In this document: piece by piece, positions 13,266 to 25,310 of the stretch | How the letters are laid out: each line of letters begins with the position of its first letter | Numbering within the stretch: position 1 is the first letter of the stretch | Assembly: GCA_949825065.1 (NCBI GenBank) | Contig: OX463839.1 | Location: 26,521,734 to 26,585,733 of the forward strand | DNA: 64,000 bases | Reading direction: 5' to 3' | Origin: Odontocerum albicorne | Lineage: Eukaryota; Arthropoda; Insecta; Trichoptera; Odontoceridae | Notes under the pieces: generated by a model | What the model was told of the DNA's origin: nothing | The model's input: only the letters and a program-made list of their open reading frames with translations | The model's database searches: none | Position numbers and translations under genes: made by a program

Positions 13266-14699
13266 ACAGCGCTTCCATCTTGTTCATTCTTATTATACTA
13301 AACCATGGTTTCAGAGGGAAAGTTTGTTGGATTGATTTTTATCTAGAGCCCTTATATACATCAGTCATATTCTAATCCAACGTTCATCGGTGCCAAATAT
13401 CATGATTAATTTTATTTGAAACATCAGTTACTGGCTGTGAAAAATCAGATAGGGTACAACCGGCAGAACATGGTCACTAATAAATAGTTCTCACAAAATT
13501 AATATTGTTGTCAGTTACGTTAACAAAAATAATAATCTTATAAAATATGTTCAATTTGTATATTTATAATAATAAATCACATTTGCCGATCAAATAGTGA
13601 ATCTATACAATTAATAAATGAAAAATCTAAAAACTTCACGTAAAATTGAGAGGGAAAAATACAAACTTTTTCTAGAAACAAACGTCAATACTTCTTTAAT
13701 ACCATCCCCTATAAAAAAATAACCTACCCCTGCCCAACAATCTGCGTTTGTTACAATCCAATGTGATTATATAACGACACTCAGAAGGGCAATTAAATTG
13801 GATGCTCAGGATTGACACAACATGCTTCAAGCTGGCAATAAAAATATCTTTTTAACCCAAATGCGCAACTCGATTTATTGTTAACCGCATCGGTAAATAA
13901 AATATCTAGTAGATTGTTAAACATTAACATAAATATTTCGACCTTTTATTCTGTATTTTTTTCTGTTTGTGCTTTGGATAATACTGGCAAGGGGATATTT
14001 TTATAAGTACGAGTAATAAACATTGGGTTTAATGGTTTTAAAATTTACCAGATTGTTAAGATAATTGGGATAATAGATTTAACCATATTGAATTGAAACC
14101 ATGAATGCTTATTTACCTACACTTTGCATTTACCAAGTTTTCAGTTTCTGGAAAAAACATCACAAAACCCTTGGTCACACTATGATTTTAATACTCAGAC
14201 ATACAGAATATACAGAAAATAATGAGCAAAATTAGTGATTTTTTTAAAAATTTATTCCAAACTATATATAACTTTCGAAAGAAATAGCAGATACATTTAA
14301 AGTAAAAAAAATGACGATGATGACTAAAATAATATGATTCATGTAACAGCACCACCTTCATAGACTGTTGGTAGTATTCCTCTTGCACCCGCGTGTGCTT
14401 CGAGTTCGATCAATGAAAGTAAAGAAAAATTTCAAAAACAGTGTTCCAGTTTGTTTTTTATACGTTTTTTATACATTATGTTTTTTTATACATATTTATG
14501 GTTTTTCAGTTAAAATTCTTACTTCAAAAAAAAAGTCCGCCAGATAATCCTTTATGCGAGAAATAATTTGTTCAGTATAATACAATATTATTTGATTTAA
14601 GTCTATACAACATCGATATCACACATATTTGAATAAATGCTGGTTTATTAGTTGAATTAAAAAATCACACATCTAAATATTTATTTATTTATTATTTAT
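13266..14699. other. AT-rich DNA, nothing recognised
   Basis: No protein motif is recognised on either strand. A TACGAGTA octamer lies at 14008. Confidence 0.5.
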
Positions 14700-15160
14700 T
14701 TAACACTTTTATTGCAAATACTATCTGGCGGGGTTATTGCCAGGCGGCAATATCTTCCAACCAACCAGACAAAAGTAAATGAAGCAAGTTACGTGGTCAC
14801 ATAAATCATTCAAATGACAATCCATCCCCACGAAATCCATAAACATATACGTGAGCACATGCCCACGAACCCCACAAAGACGGACAGTCACCCGAACATT
14901 ATTTTTCATATAAAGTGAGATATCATCAATCAAAAGGAAAGGAAGGGAGGGTGGAGAGGAAAGGAAAAGAAAAATCGGGAATGAAACACGTTATTTTACT
15001 GACTAGAAATTAAGAGGTTTTTCAGTCGCTTCTTAAAGCATGCCAAGGACGGAGCGAGTCTTATATTGGTTTGTAACTGATTCCAGGTTTTCACTGCATG
15101 GACAGTAAAGGACGACGTAAAGAAAGAGGAGCGGTGAACTGGAAAGGCCAATAAACAATC
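14700..15160 (-). mobile_element. LINE 3' fragment with ORF2 C-terminus and tail
   Basis: The minus strand reads VKTWNQLQTNIRLAPSL followed by ACFKKRLKNLL (about 14995-15130). This is the C-terminal W-N-x-L...SL..FK..LK motif of Jockey/CR1/L2-like non-LTR retrotransposons. Downstream is a 3' untranslated region that ends with GGTTGGTTGGAAGATATTG, a GGCAATAA...CGCCAG stem-like motif and a run of AATAAATAA at the 3' limit. The same 3' motif recurs elsewhere in the window (33497, 51452, 53954, 61128 plus; 52858, 56403, 59865 minus), so this copy defines the tail of a dispersed LINE family. It is 5'-truncated. Confidence 0.65.
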
Positions 15161-15228
15161 TCTTTTTGAGCGTAACGCTAATCCATGATTGGAAAGACGC
15201 TGAAAATTATCGGTGAGATAATAGGGGG

Positions 15229-17189
15229 CACTTAGGCCTCGTATAACACGGGTTTATACAACACGGTTTTGATATAGCACGGTTGATGATTTGTGGCATA
15301 TTTTTGTACAACACGCTTTATATAATACGGTTTCAAAATTTTTTTTTAATATGTTTGATTTGGTACACCCATAGATCCACAGTTTTGGCAGGATCGTCTA
15401 TCAGTAAGAAAAATACTGCGCGTACACGCTCAGTAATAATAGAAAGGATGGAAAGGGCTCTTATGATATGGATAGAAGACTGCAATGACAAAAACATACC
15501 TATAGACAGAAACATTTTTCAAAAGAGAGCACTAAAAATTTATGATAATTTAAAAAGAACTGAACAATCGTCATCTGAAGATCAACAATCATCTCACGAT
15601 TTTGCTGCTTGTAGAGGATAGTTTGAAAATTTTAAGAAGCGATTTTCACTACATAATATACAAATTCAAGGAGAAATTGCGTCGGCTGACATAGAATCTG
15701 CCAAAAAAATTACTTCTGAATTCACCGAAATTATAAAAAATAAGGTCTACACACCAGACCAGATATTCAATGCGGATGAAATGGGATTGTACTGGAAAAA
15801 TATGCCCCATAGAACCTACATATCAAAAAGCGAAAAACATGCGAAGGGGTTCAAGGTGTCGAAAGAAAAAAATATCTTTATTCTTATGTTCTAATTTTTC
15901 CGGAGATTTCATAATGAAGCCTTTACTTATTAATCGGTCTTTAAACCCCCGAGCACTGAAAGGATATGACAAAAAGAATTTGTCTCTTTATTGGAGAGCA
16001 AATAAAAAGGCTCGGATCACAGTTATTATTTTTCAAGATTGGTTTCACAAATGTTTTATACCTGATGCAAAAACTTATATGAGGAAAAAAATCTTGATTT
16101 TAAAATATTATTGATACTGGACAATGCACCAGGACATCCGCTCGATTTAAAACATCCAATGTTGAAATATTATTATATTTTTACCACCAAACACTACGTC
16201 TATAATACAGCCCTTGGACCAAGGAATAATTTCAACATTTAAAGCGTATTATATTCGTCGAAGATTTCAAAAAATATTAGATGATATCGATCAAGATGGG
16301 AATTTAAGTTATACAAGTACAAGCTTGGAAAAATAATTCTTTTCGAAATTGTGTCGATATGGTTTCTGCATCCGTTAAAGAAATAAAACAATCCACTTTA
16401 AATGCTTGCTGGAAAAAGTTGTGGCCAGAAGTAGTCCCTGGAGAACATTTTGTACCGCCAATAGAAGATGAATACCAAAAGACAATTAACATTTGTCGTG
16501 GTATTGGTGGAGAAGGATTTGATGATTTCGATATGCAAGATATCGAAGAAATATTGGAGGATCGTACATTGAACGAAGAAGAATTAGTCGAAATGTTGGA
16601 TGAGCGAGCCTACCATAATTAATGACTCAGAAAGCAGTTGCAGCGAAGTAGCCGCATGTTTCACATTAAAAACAATAAATGACGTCTTGGGATTGGCTGA
16701 TAAATTAGAACATTTTTTTATAGAAAATGATCCCATAATGGAAAGAAGTTTGAAACTCGAGAGAGAATTACAAAACATTTTGGTCCCTTATCACGAAATA
16801 CGTAAAGATTTATACGCTAAAGGGAGACAATCGCTTATTACAGAATTTTTAAAGGCTAAATCCAAAAATACTCCTGAGTTTCCCGATGATGAAAACTGAC
16901 AACCGATCTCGAAAAAGAGTCTAACAAGTAGAATTGTTAGTCATAGCGATGATGGATGAATGATCTATTATACGAGTATGTAACATATGTTATTAAAGTT
17001 TTTTCAATAAATATGTAAATGTATATTTTGTCGATTGTTTAATAAAAAAATAAAGGATAGTAACAAACTTCGATATTTTTTGGAACGCTAAGACTATTTT
17101 TGTATGAACTTCAAACCTCGTATAACACGGATTTGTATTACACGACGTTTTTGTGGAACCAAATGACCGTGTTATACGAGGCCCAGGTG
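15229..17189 (+). mobile_element. Tigger-like (pogo superfamily) DNA transposon
   Basis: The outer inverted repeats match over about 23 bp with two differences (15229-15251 and 17167-17189), with the core GCCTCGTATAACACGG. The right flank has TA at 17190, but a clear TA is not visible on the left, so the duplication is unconfirmed. Both ends hold extra copies of the TATAACACGG word. Degenerate direct copies run from 15255 to about 15330 on the left. On the right a second copy (17116-17130) faces the terminal one (17168-17182), making a hairpin. The interior is a decayed transposase gene. Spacing and repeats fit one inserted element of about 1.96 kb. Confidence 0.85.
15394..16899 (+). pseudogene. 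Tigger-like transposase, broken
   Basis: A CENP-B-type DNA-binding segment is readable at 15400-15620 (ALMIWIEDCNDKNIP, then FQKRALKIY). A nonsense codon at 15619-15621 stands where the following FENFKKRF suggests a tryptophan. The DDE_1 catalytic domain follows. The first Asp is in FNADE (codon 15775-15777), the second in LILDNAPGH (16120-16122) and the third in QPLDQG (16217-16219). About 31 residues separate the second and third, as in pogo-type DDxD enzymes. Frames change near 15870, 16085, 16185 and 16600. The acidic C-terminal part reads in two frames (16359-16622, then to 16899, ending TPEFPDDEN). All three catalytic codons survive although the ORF is destroyed, which suggests recent inactivation by indels. 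Confidence 0.88.
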
Positions 17190-19260
17190 TACTTTATAGC
17201 TTCAAAAGCTGTCTCATGTCTATTTTTTTTTTAAATCTATACAAATTTAAACATTTATGTCAAAAAATATTCTGTGAGAAATAGTAACTATATGAAGTAC
17301 AAGACAAAACGCGTACAGAATATTGTTTGACTAATCGAGAAACAGTAGACCCTGGGAAATATTTGATAAAAGAAGACTTTACAATTTAAATGTCCGTTAT
17401 TACTATTCCCATGATAATATTTTTTCGACATTAAATTTCACTCATAATTCATAACAATTTACATTAAAATTAACAACTCTAGGATAATTCGTTACTTAAG
17501 TGATTTACTTAAACTTAACATTTATTATATTTCAACAAAAAATATAATTTTTGAAATATAATTCATAAGCTGAGTTAACCATTGAACTTTATTGGCTACT
17601 TAAGAGATGAGTGAAAATTGTCGGAGATAGAAGTGGAATGAGTAAAAATAAAGATAGGGGTGGTAATAAATTGTACCCGAAAAGCCTTCTGAAGGACTCG
17701 CTAAAACAGGCATAATATATAAAGGGGAAATGGCTCCGATTTAATCTGTCTCTCCTAATGGGCGGTTTGGGCTCGTTAAACGAGTTTTATCTCTTTAAAA
17801 AGATTGAATTGATTGATACAATAAAGGTTACCTTTTATCCGAGTTCGGCTCGCTTAGATACTGAGACCATCTCATTAATACCGGATATTGCAACTTGCTC
17901 AATATTTTGATGATTTATGTTTATTGAAGACTTTGTGCGGATTCCTTGAGTACACATTATAAAGATTTCATTTAGTTGAATATTTTATAAGGATTTTATT
18001 TTTTCTTAATGAAATAAAAATCATTAAATTCTGCCATGGATAGTGATTTTATTGGACAAGATGTAAATGGTAAAAAAGCTGAAGTATGATTTAATTTTAG
18101 AAACTTCTTACTTATTTGCATTGTATGATATATTCCGTCAGTTTTAAAATCAAATTATATTAAAAATTTACCTTTGTTAATAACCTATATAAAAAACTTA
18201 TCATTTTTATATTGTTTTGAATCATACTTTTATTTTATTTAGTCCTTCAATGTACAAATTATGTTGAATGTTTGATTTTCATGTAATACTTAAAAACAAT
18301 TTATTAAGTTTTAGTTATAGGTGTTCAAAATTCTAATGATTTTTTGTTATATTTATTAATAATGATGTGATTCCTAATAACATTCTTGATAGGTAAATGG
18401 TAAAAAACAAGAAAGAATAAGAAAAATAAAATGTTTGTATTTATCAAGAAAACTTATTTTCTCCTATTTTTGTGTCAATACATATTACATATCGAACACC
18501 GGAAGTTTAAATACTCGTACTTGTAAAATACAAATTGATTCACATTTGCCATTAGATTTCATCAATACATAGCTCTATTACGCCATGACTTAAGAATCCA
18601 GAACGTGAGAAAATAGAGAGGAACTTGGCGATATTGTTGAAGATCATACATTGAGATAAGAAATAATTGTTTTAAACACGTTTGGCCGTCATCTATGGGC
18701 AGGATGCCGCAGGTCTTAATATATTTTTAATCGTATCATTTACATTCAATCGGAAATTTCGATCTAGTCCAAATTCTATTTATTTATACGAAACTTCCGC
18801 TTTTGTAAAGTACATTAACATGAAATGTCTTTATTTATATACAAAAATACTTCAATCAATAAGTTTGGCCTCATTTTTTGAAAGGAAGTGCGCTTACATT
18901 TCAATATATCCAGAGGCGATTCATACCTCGATCCTTTAAGTTCTAAACTTTTTTAATTTTTATTCATATTTGTTGTTACCTTTTTAAATGATTGACGTTT
19001 CGGTGATTAAATAAACACCTTTATGAATCATGCATCCATTAGTTTGCACTTATACATCGCTAATTACGTTTTCGTTGCTCACAGCTTGTATCTAAGGTAT
19101 ATTCAGATTGAAATTAATTAGATGTGGTTCTAAAAGGTAATTAGTTTGGTTCTTGAAAGAAATTATTGGCCTGGCCCATGTAGAGTGGGTTTCACGATAG
19201 TTTGCACTGCTAGTGTAGGATGACCATATTTTATTTTATTTTGTAATATTTTATTAAATA
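17190..19260. other. AT-rich DNA, nothing recognised
   Basis: There is no recognisable protein or element end. A TACTCGTA octamer lies at 18512. The frame at 18682-18939 has no known motif and I do not call it a gene. Confidence 0.5.
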
Positions 19261-19699
19261 CTAGCTGTACCCAGCCACGCGTTGCTGTGGCTCAGTCTGG
19301 TTAAATGTAAAAGAAAGAAAAGAGAAAGCACACGTTTCAATTGTGTTTAATTTCACAATGCGTATACAATATTTTTGATATATTGTATACAATATTTTTG
19401 ATGTCTTGTATACAATCTGGGTATACAATATTTTTGATGTCTTTCAGGCACTCTCAGTCTGTCGCGTTTATCACCGTGCTTGCAAATGATCGCGTCACTC
19501 CAAGAGGTCAATTCACGATATGATTTGAATTCAAATCAAAGATCGATTGCACTGAAAAAGAAGAAAAATAGTTTTAACAAAAACATATAAAATTGCGAAA
19601 CATTAAAAAACGAACTCAATAATATTGTTAAGTTCGGATACATCTTTGTTCTTGCCGCCAACAATAGCTCACTTAGCTAATCGTGATTCTTATAATTGA

Positions 19700-19850
19700 T
19701 TTGAATATAGGGAAATACTTTTTCAAACAATTCCTCTTTTAACGTCACTAAATTGCAGAAGTTCTATTACCGTCATTTACAACTGCATCTCGCAAATCAA
19801 CGTATACTTCAGAGCGAAGCTTGGTCCGATTCAAACGGATGAATATCAAA
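19700..19850 (-). pseudogene. Rep N-terminal scrap fused to helicase tail
   Basis: On the minus strand, FIRLNRTKLRSEVYVDLRD and DAVVNDGN (19850 to about 19765) match the start of the Rep domain seen in Helitron B at 49409. At about 19762 the sequence switches abruptly to CNLVTLKEELFEKVFP, a segment of the helicase. This is a deletion junction that removed nearly all of Rep and most of the helicase. Helitron B has a comparable junction at about 50500, but at a different place in Rep. Confidence 0.7.
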
Positions 19851-20199
19851 TTTTTTCAACTTTAATATAGGCCTCGATTGTAATAAATAGCAAGTTATTT
19901 AGGTAAATACATCACATAAAACTAATAATAAATCTTGTTACAAATTAGCAAAAATGGGCAGTTCGTTAAAAATCTAATGTGACATTTGTTAAAAGTTAGT
20001 TGCATGAAACTTTTAATAATTCAAATGTATAAAACATACACAGATATATACCATTAATTCAAATGAAAATCAATAATAACAAAAATAACAAAAACCGGTT
20101 TAAAAAACCCGAATTGAAAGATATTTAATATTCGGAATTAAAATAAATTGAAATCTATATTGCGTGTGTTGCCGTTACATTCAACAGGGGGCGCTCTTA

Positions 20200-20946
20200 T
20201 TATATTGTCTGTTTTATATACAACTGTTTATTAAATTTCACAATGCTTGTGGATAAACAATATTTTTTGTTAAAAAGCAATTCTTCTTTTGACGTCACTA
20301 AGTTGCAGAAGTTATGAGGCAATGAAATTCGTCCTGAGATCAGATCAACTGGTACCTTTCCATTCCCGATTTCCAGCAATTGATGTGAGAATATCTCAGC
20401 TGATCGATCGTTTTGCAACTGGACATGCATATTTCTAGTTAATTTCAACGTCTTTACGTGTCGCCGCAAAATAGAGTATTTCAGGCAAGCATTTATTTCA
20501 TCCGCCGGTGTCGATCGAGGAATTACAGGTAATGTTTGCCTGAAATCTCCTGCAAGCAATATAAATGCGTTCCCAAATGGTCTGATGTTTCCACGCAAAT
20601 CTCGCAATGATCGATCAAGAGCTTCGAGCGACTTTTTGTGTGCCATTGTGCATTCATCCCAAACAATAAGTTTGCATTTCTGCAATACTTTTCCCATGCC
20701 GGATGCTTTGGAAACGTTGCACGTGGGAGTTTCAATGAATCGCATGTTCAATGGCAATTTCAAAGCGGAATGAGCAGTTCTTCCACCTGGTAGAAGTGTC
20801 GCTGCTATTCCTGACGACGCAAGAGCTAAGGCTATGCCATTTTGGGATCGAATTGCTGCCAGAATCAATCTAATTAGGAACGTTTTACCAGTTCCTCCTG
20901 GCGCATCTAAGAAGAAGATTTCTCCAACCCCTTTATTGACAGTCAT
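20200..20946 (-). pseudogene. Helitron PIF1-type helicase block
   Basis: A 248-residue open frame matches the central helicase domain of Helitron Rep-helicase proteins, which unwind DNA during rolling-circle transposition. Walker A is GGTGKT (residues 17-22), preceded by FFLDAP. Walker B is IVWDEC (94-99), and GDFRQTLP follows at 133-140. The frame starts where the ~465-bp tandem repeats end, so the Met is probably incidental and the upstream helicase part is missing. Near residue 223 the family sequence breaks off and the final residues look unrelated. The family protein is usually over 1000 residues, so this is a fragment. Absence of internal stops suggests recent activity or chance. Confidence 0.9.
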
Positions 20947-22343
20947 TAGAAAGTCAGTATAATAAAAATTAGTAATTAAAACGTCAGTTGAGAGAAAACA
21001 ATTTTTCGATTTATAAAAAAAATCAACAGCTTACCATTTTACAGTTGACAAATTTGCCCCAATACGATGTGCTGGGCTGAAAAAGCTAGGGTGTGAAAAC
21101 ATCTGGTGTCCCCGTGGCTGGGTTCGCCCTATATTGGTGGGGTGTATCTTGGCCGAAGGGATGCTATTAGATGAGCCCACACCTTTTGATAGCTTCTGTA
21201 TATAATGTATTATCTGCAATTTATGTATTTTAAAAGTGTTATTTAAATATAATCTGGACACACTATGCTGCTATCAATAAACCTATTATTTATTTATGTA
21301 ACAACGTTCAGTAAGAAAAAAAAAAGTTAAAACATATAAAATTGTGAAACATTAAAAAAGGAACTGAGCAGCGTAAAAGTTTGTTTTAATTTTCATTCAT
21401 ACAATACATTCGAAAGTCAGTATAATAAAAATTAGTAATTAAAACGTCAGTTTAGAGAAAACAATTTTTCGATTTATAAAAAAAATCAACAGCTTACCAT
21501 TTTACAGTTGACAAATTTGCCCCAATACGATGTGCTGGGCTGAAAAAGCTAGTGTGTGGGCTGCAAAACATCTGTTGTCCCCGTGGCTGGGTTCGCCCTA
21601 TATTGGTGGGGTGTATCTTGGCCGAAGGGATGCTATTAGATGAGCCCAGACCTTTTGATAGCTTCTGTATATAATGTATTATCTGCAATTAATGTGTTTT
21701 AAAAGTGTTATTTAAATATAATCTGGACATACTATGCTGCTATCAATAAACCTATTATTTATTTATTTATTTATGTAACAACGTTCAGTAAGAAAAAAGA
21801 AAGTTAAAACATATAAAATTGTGAAACATTAAAAAAAGAACTGAGCAGCGTAAAAGTTTGTTTTAATTTTCATTCATACAATACATTAGAAAGTCAGTAT
21901 AATAAAAATTAGTAATTAAAACGTCAATTTAGAGAAAACAATTTTTCGATTTATAAAAAAAATCAACAGCTTACCATTTTACAGTTGACAAAATTGCCCC
22001 AATACGATGTGCTGGGCTGAAAAAGCTAGGGTGTGGGCTGCAAAACATCTGGTGTCCCCGTGGCTGGGTTCGCCCTATATTGGTGGAGTGTATCTTGGCC
22101 GAAGGGATGCTATTAGATGAGCCCAGACCTTTTGATAGCTTCTGTATATAATGTATTATCTGCAATTTATGTGTTTTAAAAGTGTTATTTAAATATAATC
22201 TGGACATACTATGCTGCTATCAATAAACCTATAATTTATTTATGTAACAACGTTCAGTAAGAAAAAAGAAAGTTAAAACATATAAAATTGTGAAACATTA
22301 AAAAAGGAACTGAGCAGCGTAAAAGTTTGTTTTAATTTTCATT
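20945..22343. repeat. Three ~465-bp tandem units inside Helitron A
   Basis: Units begin at about 20945, 21408 and 21885 with ATTAGAAAGTCAGTATAATA (one base differs in unit 2) and are nearly identical. Each holds a GC-richer core (GGTGTCCCCGTGGCTGGG, then GCCGAAGGGATGCTATTAG), an AATAAACC signal and an ATTT-rich tract. Each also holds a stretch resembling the sequence near 19570-19620 and 50630-50690. A 64-78-residue minus-strand frame recurs in all three units (containing SSNSIPSAKIH and FFSPAHRIGA), but it resembles no protein I know. On the minus strand a splice-donor-like ATGGTAAGCTG lies at the end of each frame. Confidence 0.92.
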
Positions 22344-22790
22344 TTTTTTGCGATATTTCTACGGGTACTTCTTTCTAATGTACCACCAAATAATTTATTT
22401 ATTTAATTAATGACATAAAAGTGTCTTTATATACAAATGAACATGTGACAGGTTATACAAGTACTTAAAATTATTGACAAATAATACAACTTTATCTTAA
22501 ATTAACATGTGTACTTTTCTTTTTGAAAAAAGTTAGGTTAACTTTTGAAATATGAATCAATAATGAAAGTTTTTCATCAAATATAATTCTTAAGTCCATT
22601 ATTTTTTAAACTTACAACTTACCACAACCACTCAAGTCAATTTTATGACAATATAACTATTTTTTATCAATTTTTTTATTAACGACGTAAGATCGCGTCA
22701 CAACGATAATATAAAATGCGTCACAATGGTAATATAAAGCTTGGTTCGTGTCTAGAATAAATATATTTACGAAAAAAAAACCTGTATTAT
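22344..22790. other. Helitron A interior, unassigned
   Basis: AT-rich sequence with an ATTTATTTA tract near 22395 reminiscent of a retroposon tail. The segment at 22690-22770 has a weak counterpart in Helitron B near 47640-47660. Confidence 0.4.
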
Positions 22791-22794
22791 TTAT

Positions 22795-23095
22795 AAAATT
22801 TATAAAATATGTATTATATATAAAATTTATTATTTAATATTAAAGATTAAATTATTTTATATTTTATGTATATAGACTTATTTGAATAAAAATATTCATC
22901 ACGAAATGTCAAAATAGAATATGGTCAACTGTCAAAATGTTTAGTTGATAAAATTTATTATTTATGAAATATGTATTAGTTATAAAATTTATGATTTAAT
23001 ATTAAACATAAAATTATTTTATATTTATATTATGTATATAGACTTTATAAATATTAATTACGAAACGTCAAATAGAATATGGTCAACTGTCAAAA
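22795..23095. repeat. ~150-bp tandem duplication in Helitron A 5' part
   Basis: Two successive blocks share AATATTAAA...TTTATGTATATAGACTT and GAATATGGTCAACTGTCAAA, separated by about 155 bp. They are diverged and AT-rich. Confidence 0.8.
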
Positions 23096-23449
23096 TGAGA
23101 TTCGTCTTGTCCCCGACAGGTTCGCATAGATATTTCTTTTTGATTTAAAAAAAAAATTATATACACTGATATATATATATATAAATAAAAATCAAATAAC
23201 ATTTCCGTTGACGAATATTAACTTTACTCAAAATTTCAAAGCGATCGGTAGAGAACTTCCGGAGATTAGCTGCCTTCAATTAACGAACATTTACATTTTT
23301 ATTTATATAGATTTTTAAATATTGTCTATCTGATATTTTCTATTCCGATAAAATACTTACTTACCATAATAATAATAAAATATCAGATTGAGGTATGCAC
23401 CTAATGACAATAATGAAATCAATAGTCAATGTAAAATCAAATTATTTAT

Positions 23450-24430
23450 TCAATAGGCAAAGAAAACACAATTAACACTAATAAATACTAAGACCAATTT
23501 ATCGTTGCTTGAATTGATATTTATTAAAAATTGATTGAGATCAGTAATACTGTCCACAGCTACTTCATTTTCCCAGTATTGGAATTCCGTTTCCTGTACA
23601 TGCCGGCAAACATTACTCCACTCGTCGCTCGAAATCAAAGAAACCTTCTCTTTGACCAGCCTTTCGACAGAACTCAACGTCATATCAGTGTTTCTAGAGC
23701 CCACATATCCCTTGATAGAAACCCAAACTGTTTCTATTGGGTTAATATCTGGATGGTAAGGGGGAAGCCGTAAAACATTGTGTCCATTATTTTGAAATAA
23801 CCTATCGATGGCGTATTCCTTGCATACACTTTTGTGTCTTAAGATTAACCGATATAATTCTGGCTTAAGCATTTCACTTGAAAAAGGGATACTCCTCTGA
23901 GTCAGCCATTGAATCATATCGGCCTTCTTGGAATTTGATGTTGGTGCAGGATTCATTACTTTAGTATGGTATGAAGCGTTATCAATTACCACCACAGACC
24001 TCGGTTCTAAGTTTTTCCATAAGCCATTTCTGATAGGTGTTGTAGCTCATGTCATCATGGTAGTCTCCGGTTTTTTTGTGAGATTTGTATATGAGTAGAC
24101 CATTAGGTTTGAAACCTTTTTCCTTTCCAGCATGTACAATAATGAAACGGGATCCCTTTGAAATGGGCTTTCGAAGTCCCTTTTCAGATTCATCCATGCT
24201 CTCGATGACACGTGGCTAGTATGAACATATGTTATGTTTCATCCGTGTACACTGTACACGATTCTTCTACCTGCTTTTCGGTATTGTTTGACTGCTCTTA
24301 AATACGATATTCTTTTACCATAAATACTTTGTCTGGTTTTTCCCTCAAAATATTTAAATTGTCTCGCGTTGCATGCCAACGAAATCCATTTTTTTTATTA
24401 TTTTCTCAGGGTTGACTCAGATCTATTAAA
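23450..24430 (-). pseudogene. DD82E Tc1/mariner-superfamily transposase
   Basis: Reading leftwards from about 24415 I find GFRWHATRDNLN and YLRAVKQYRKAGR. A disrupted TDET motif with the first catalytic Asp lies near 24240. Next come ITYVHTSHVSSRAW and the frame 24197-23982, with ISKGSRFIIVHAG. A one-base shift in an A-run near 24015 follows, then the frame 23995-23450. That last frame has the second Asp in VVIDNASYH and the Glu in NPIETVW. Counting residues directly, 82 lie between them, the spacing that defines the DD82E (Sailor) group of IS630-Tc1-mariner. The C-terminal half is 181 residues and uninterrupted. I could not identify terminal inverted repeats. At least two frameshifts make it inactive. 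Confidence 0.85.
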
Positions 24431-25172
24431 TTAATTGATTCTTAAAAAAGGAAAAAAAATATTATTAAAACTTCTTGATAAAAAATGTTCGTACACAATA
24501 ACTATAATATTATCATATAGCCGAAAATGATTATTATATATCTAATATGGCATAAATTAATATGATCGCAAGCTAAACTGATATTATATTACTGTTTATT
24601 TAATTCATAATCTTTAAAAAATAAATTAAACTAAACTTTTTTTTATTGTATTAGGTATTTATAAATATTGTAAAAATTTTAACTACTCCAAGGTGATTCA
24701 CTGAAGAATAAATAAAAATCATGAATATTTACCTCCTCCAAACATCAGTTCATACTGACGAAACGCATCAACCAACCACGGCAAAGATATTTACTAATAC
24801 ACTAAGACGTTTTGTATATTACGCACTAAACTTGTCAATGTGTTAAAAATTGCAAGCTCTCATGACATTCGTTATACGTCCGAACGTCAAATTAAACTCC
24901 TAGAAGAATGTATGAAAGTAGCTTTTCAACAACTGTTTGGTAAATGATGATAATAGAAGTGATTGTTTTAATTTCAGTTTGATTTACTCCAATGTTCAAA
25001 CCCACCCTTACTTCATACAAAAAAAAAAACATTTTTAATTAAACAACAAGGAATATATAAATGTTCTGAATATTATACAAGCAAAAGGGAAAATACATGT
25101 ATAGTATTCAATAAGAAAATAAATTACCTCAATAAAGAAAAAAGAATGAAATAATATAAATAAAACCACATC
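24431..25172. other. AT-rich DNA, nothing recognised
   Basis: This part probably includes the unassigned upstream end of the DD82E element. No inverted repeat partner to the 23330-23450 side was found by eye. Confidence 0.45.
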
Positions 25173-25310
25173 GACGGACTCCGTGGCCTGGTTGGTAAGG
25201 CGCATATATCCCAGCCCAGAGGTTGCGGGCTCGATTCCCGTTGTTTCACATTTACCAGAAATGTTATAATCTGGTTTTCACTTAAGACCTCATTGATATA
25301 TTTTTAATTG
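25173..25310 (+). mobile_element. tRNA-derived SINE, copy 1
   Basis: A tRNA-like head contains an A box (TGGCCTGGTTGG, 25184-25195) and a B box (GGCTCGATTCCC, 25228-25239), at spacing that fits an internal polymerase III promoter. It is followed by a body ending TCTGGTTTTCACTTAAGACC, a tail block found in reverse orientation near 45250, 46860 and 52890. The stem pairing of a working tRNA is not preserved, so this is a retroposon. Confidence 0.8.

Larger units (their letters stand above)
19261..23311 (-). mobile_element. Helitron A, ends intact
   Basis: Read on the minus strand, the element begins TCTATATAAATAAAAATG at 23311 and ends GGGTACAGCTAG at 19261. It is flanked by A on the 5' side and T on the 3' side, as expected for Helitrons. 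A 3' hairpin (GCCAC...GTGGC) lies about 11 bp before the CTAG end. The two ends match Helitron B (47277-50939) closely. The interior runs 5' to 3': an AT-rich 155-bp duplication, three ~465-bp tandem units, a helicase block, a Rep N-terminal scrap fused to a helicase tail, then the 3' end. No complete Rep-helicase gene exists, so it is non-autonomous now. Confidence 0.9.

Noticed and set aside
23338..23395. CTGATATTTT...AAAATATCAG as terminal repeats of a small element
   Set aside because: Only 10 bp, AT-rich, without target duplication or further copies seen.
25173..25245. Possible functional tRNA gene
   Set aside because: A and B boxes are present but the cloverleaf stems do not pair, and a shared SINE tail follows.
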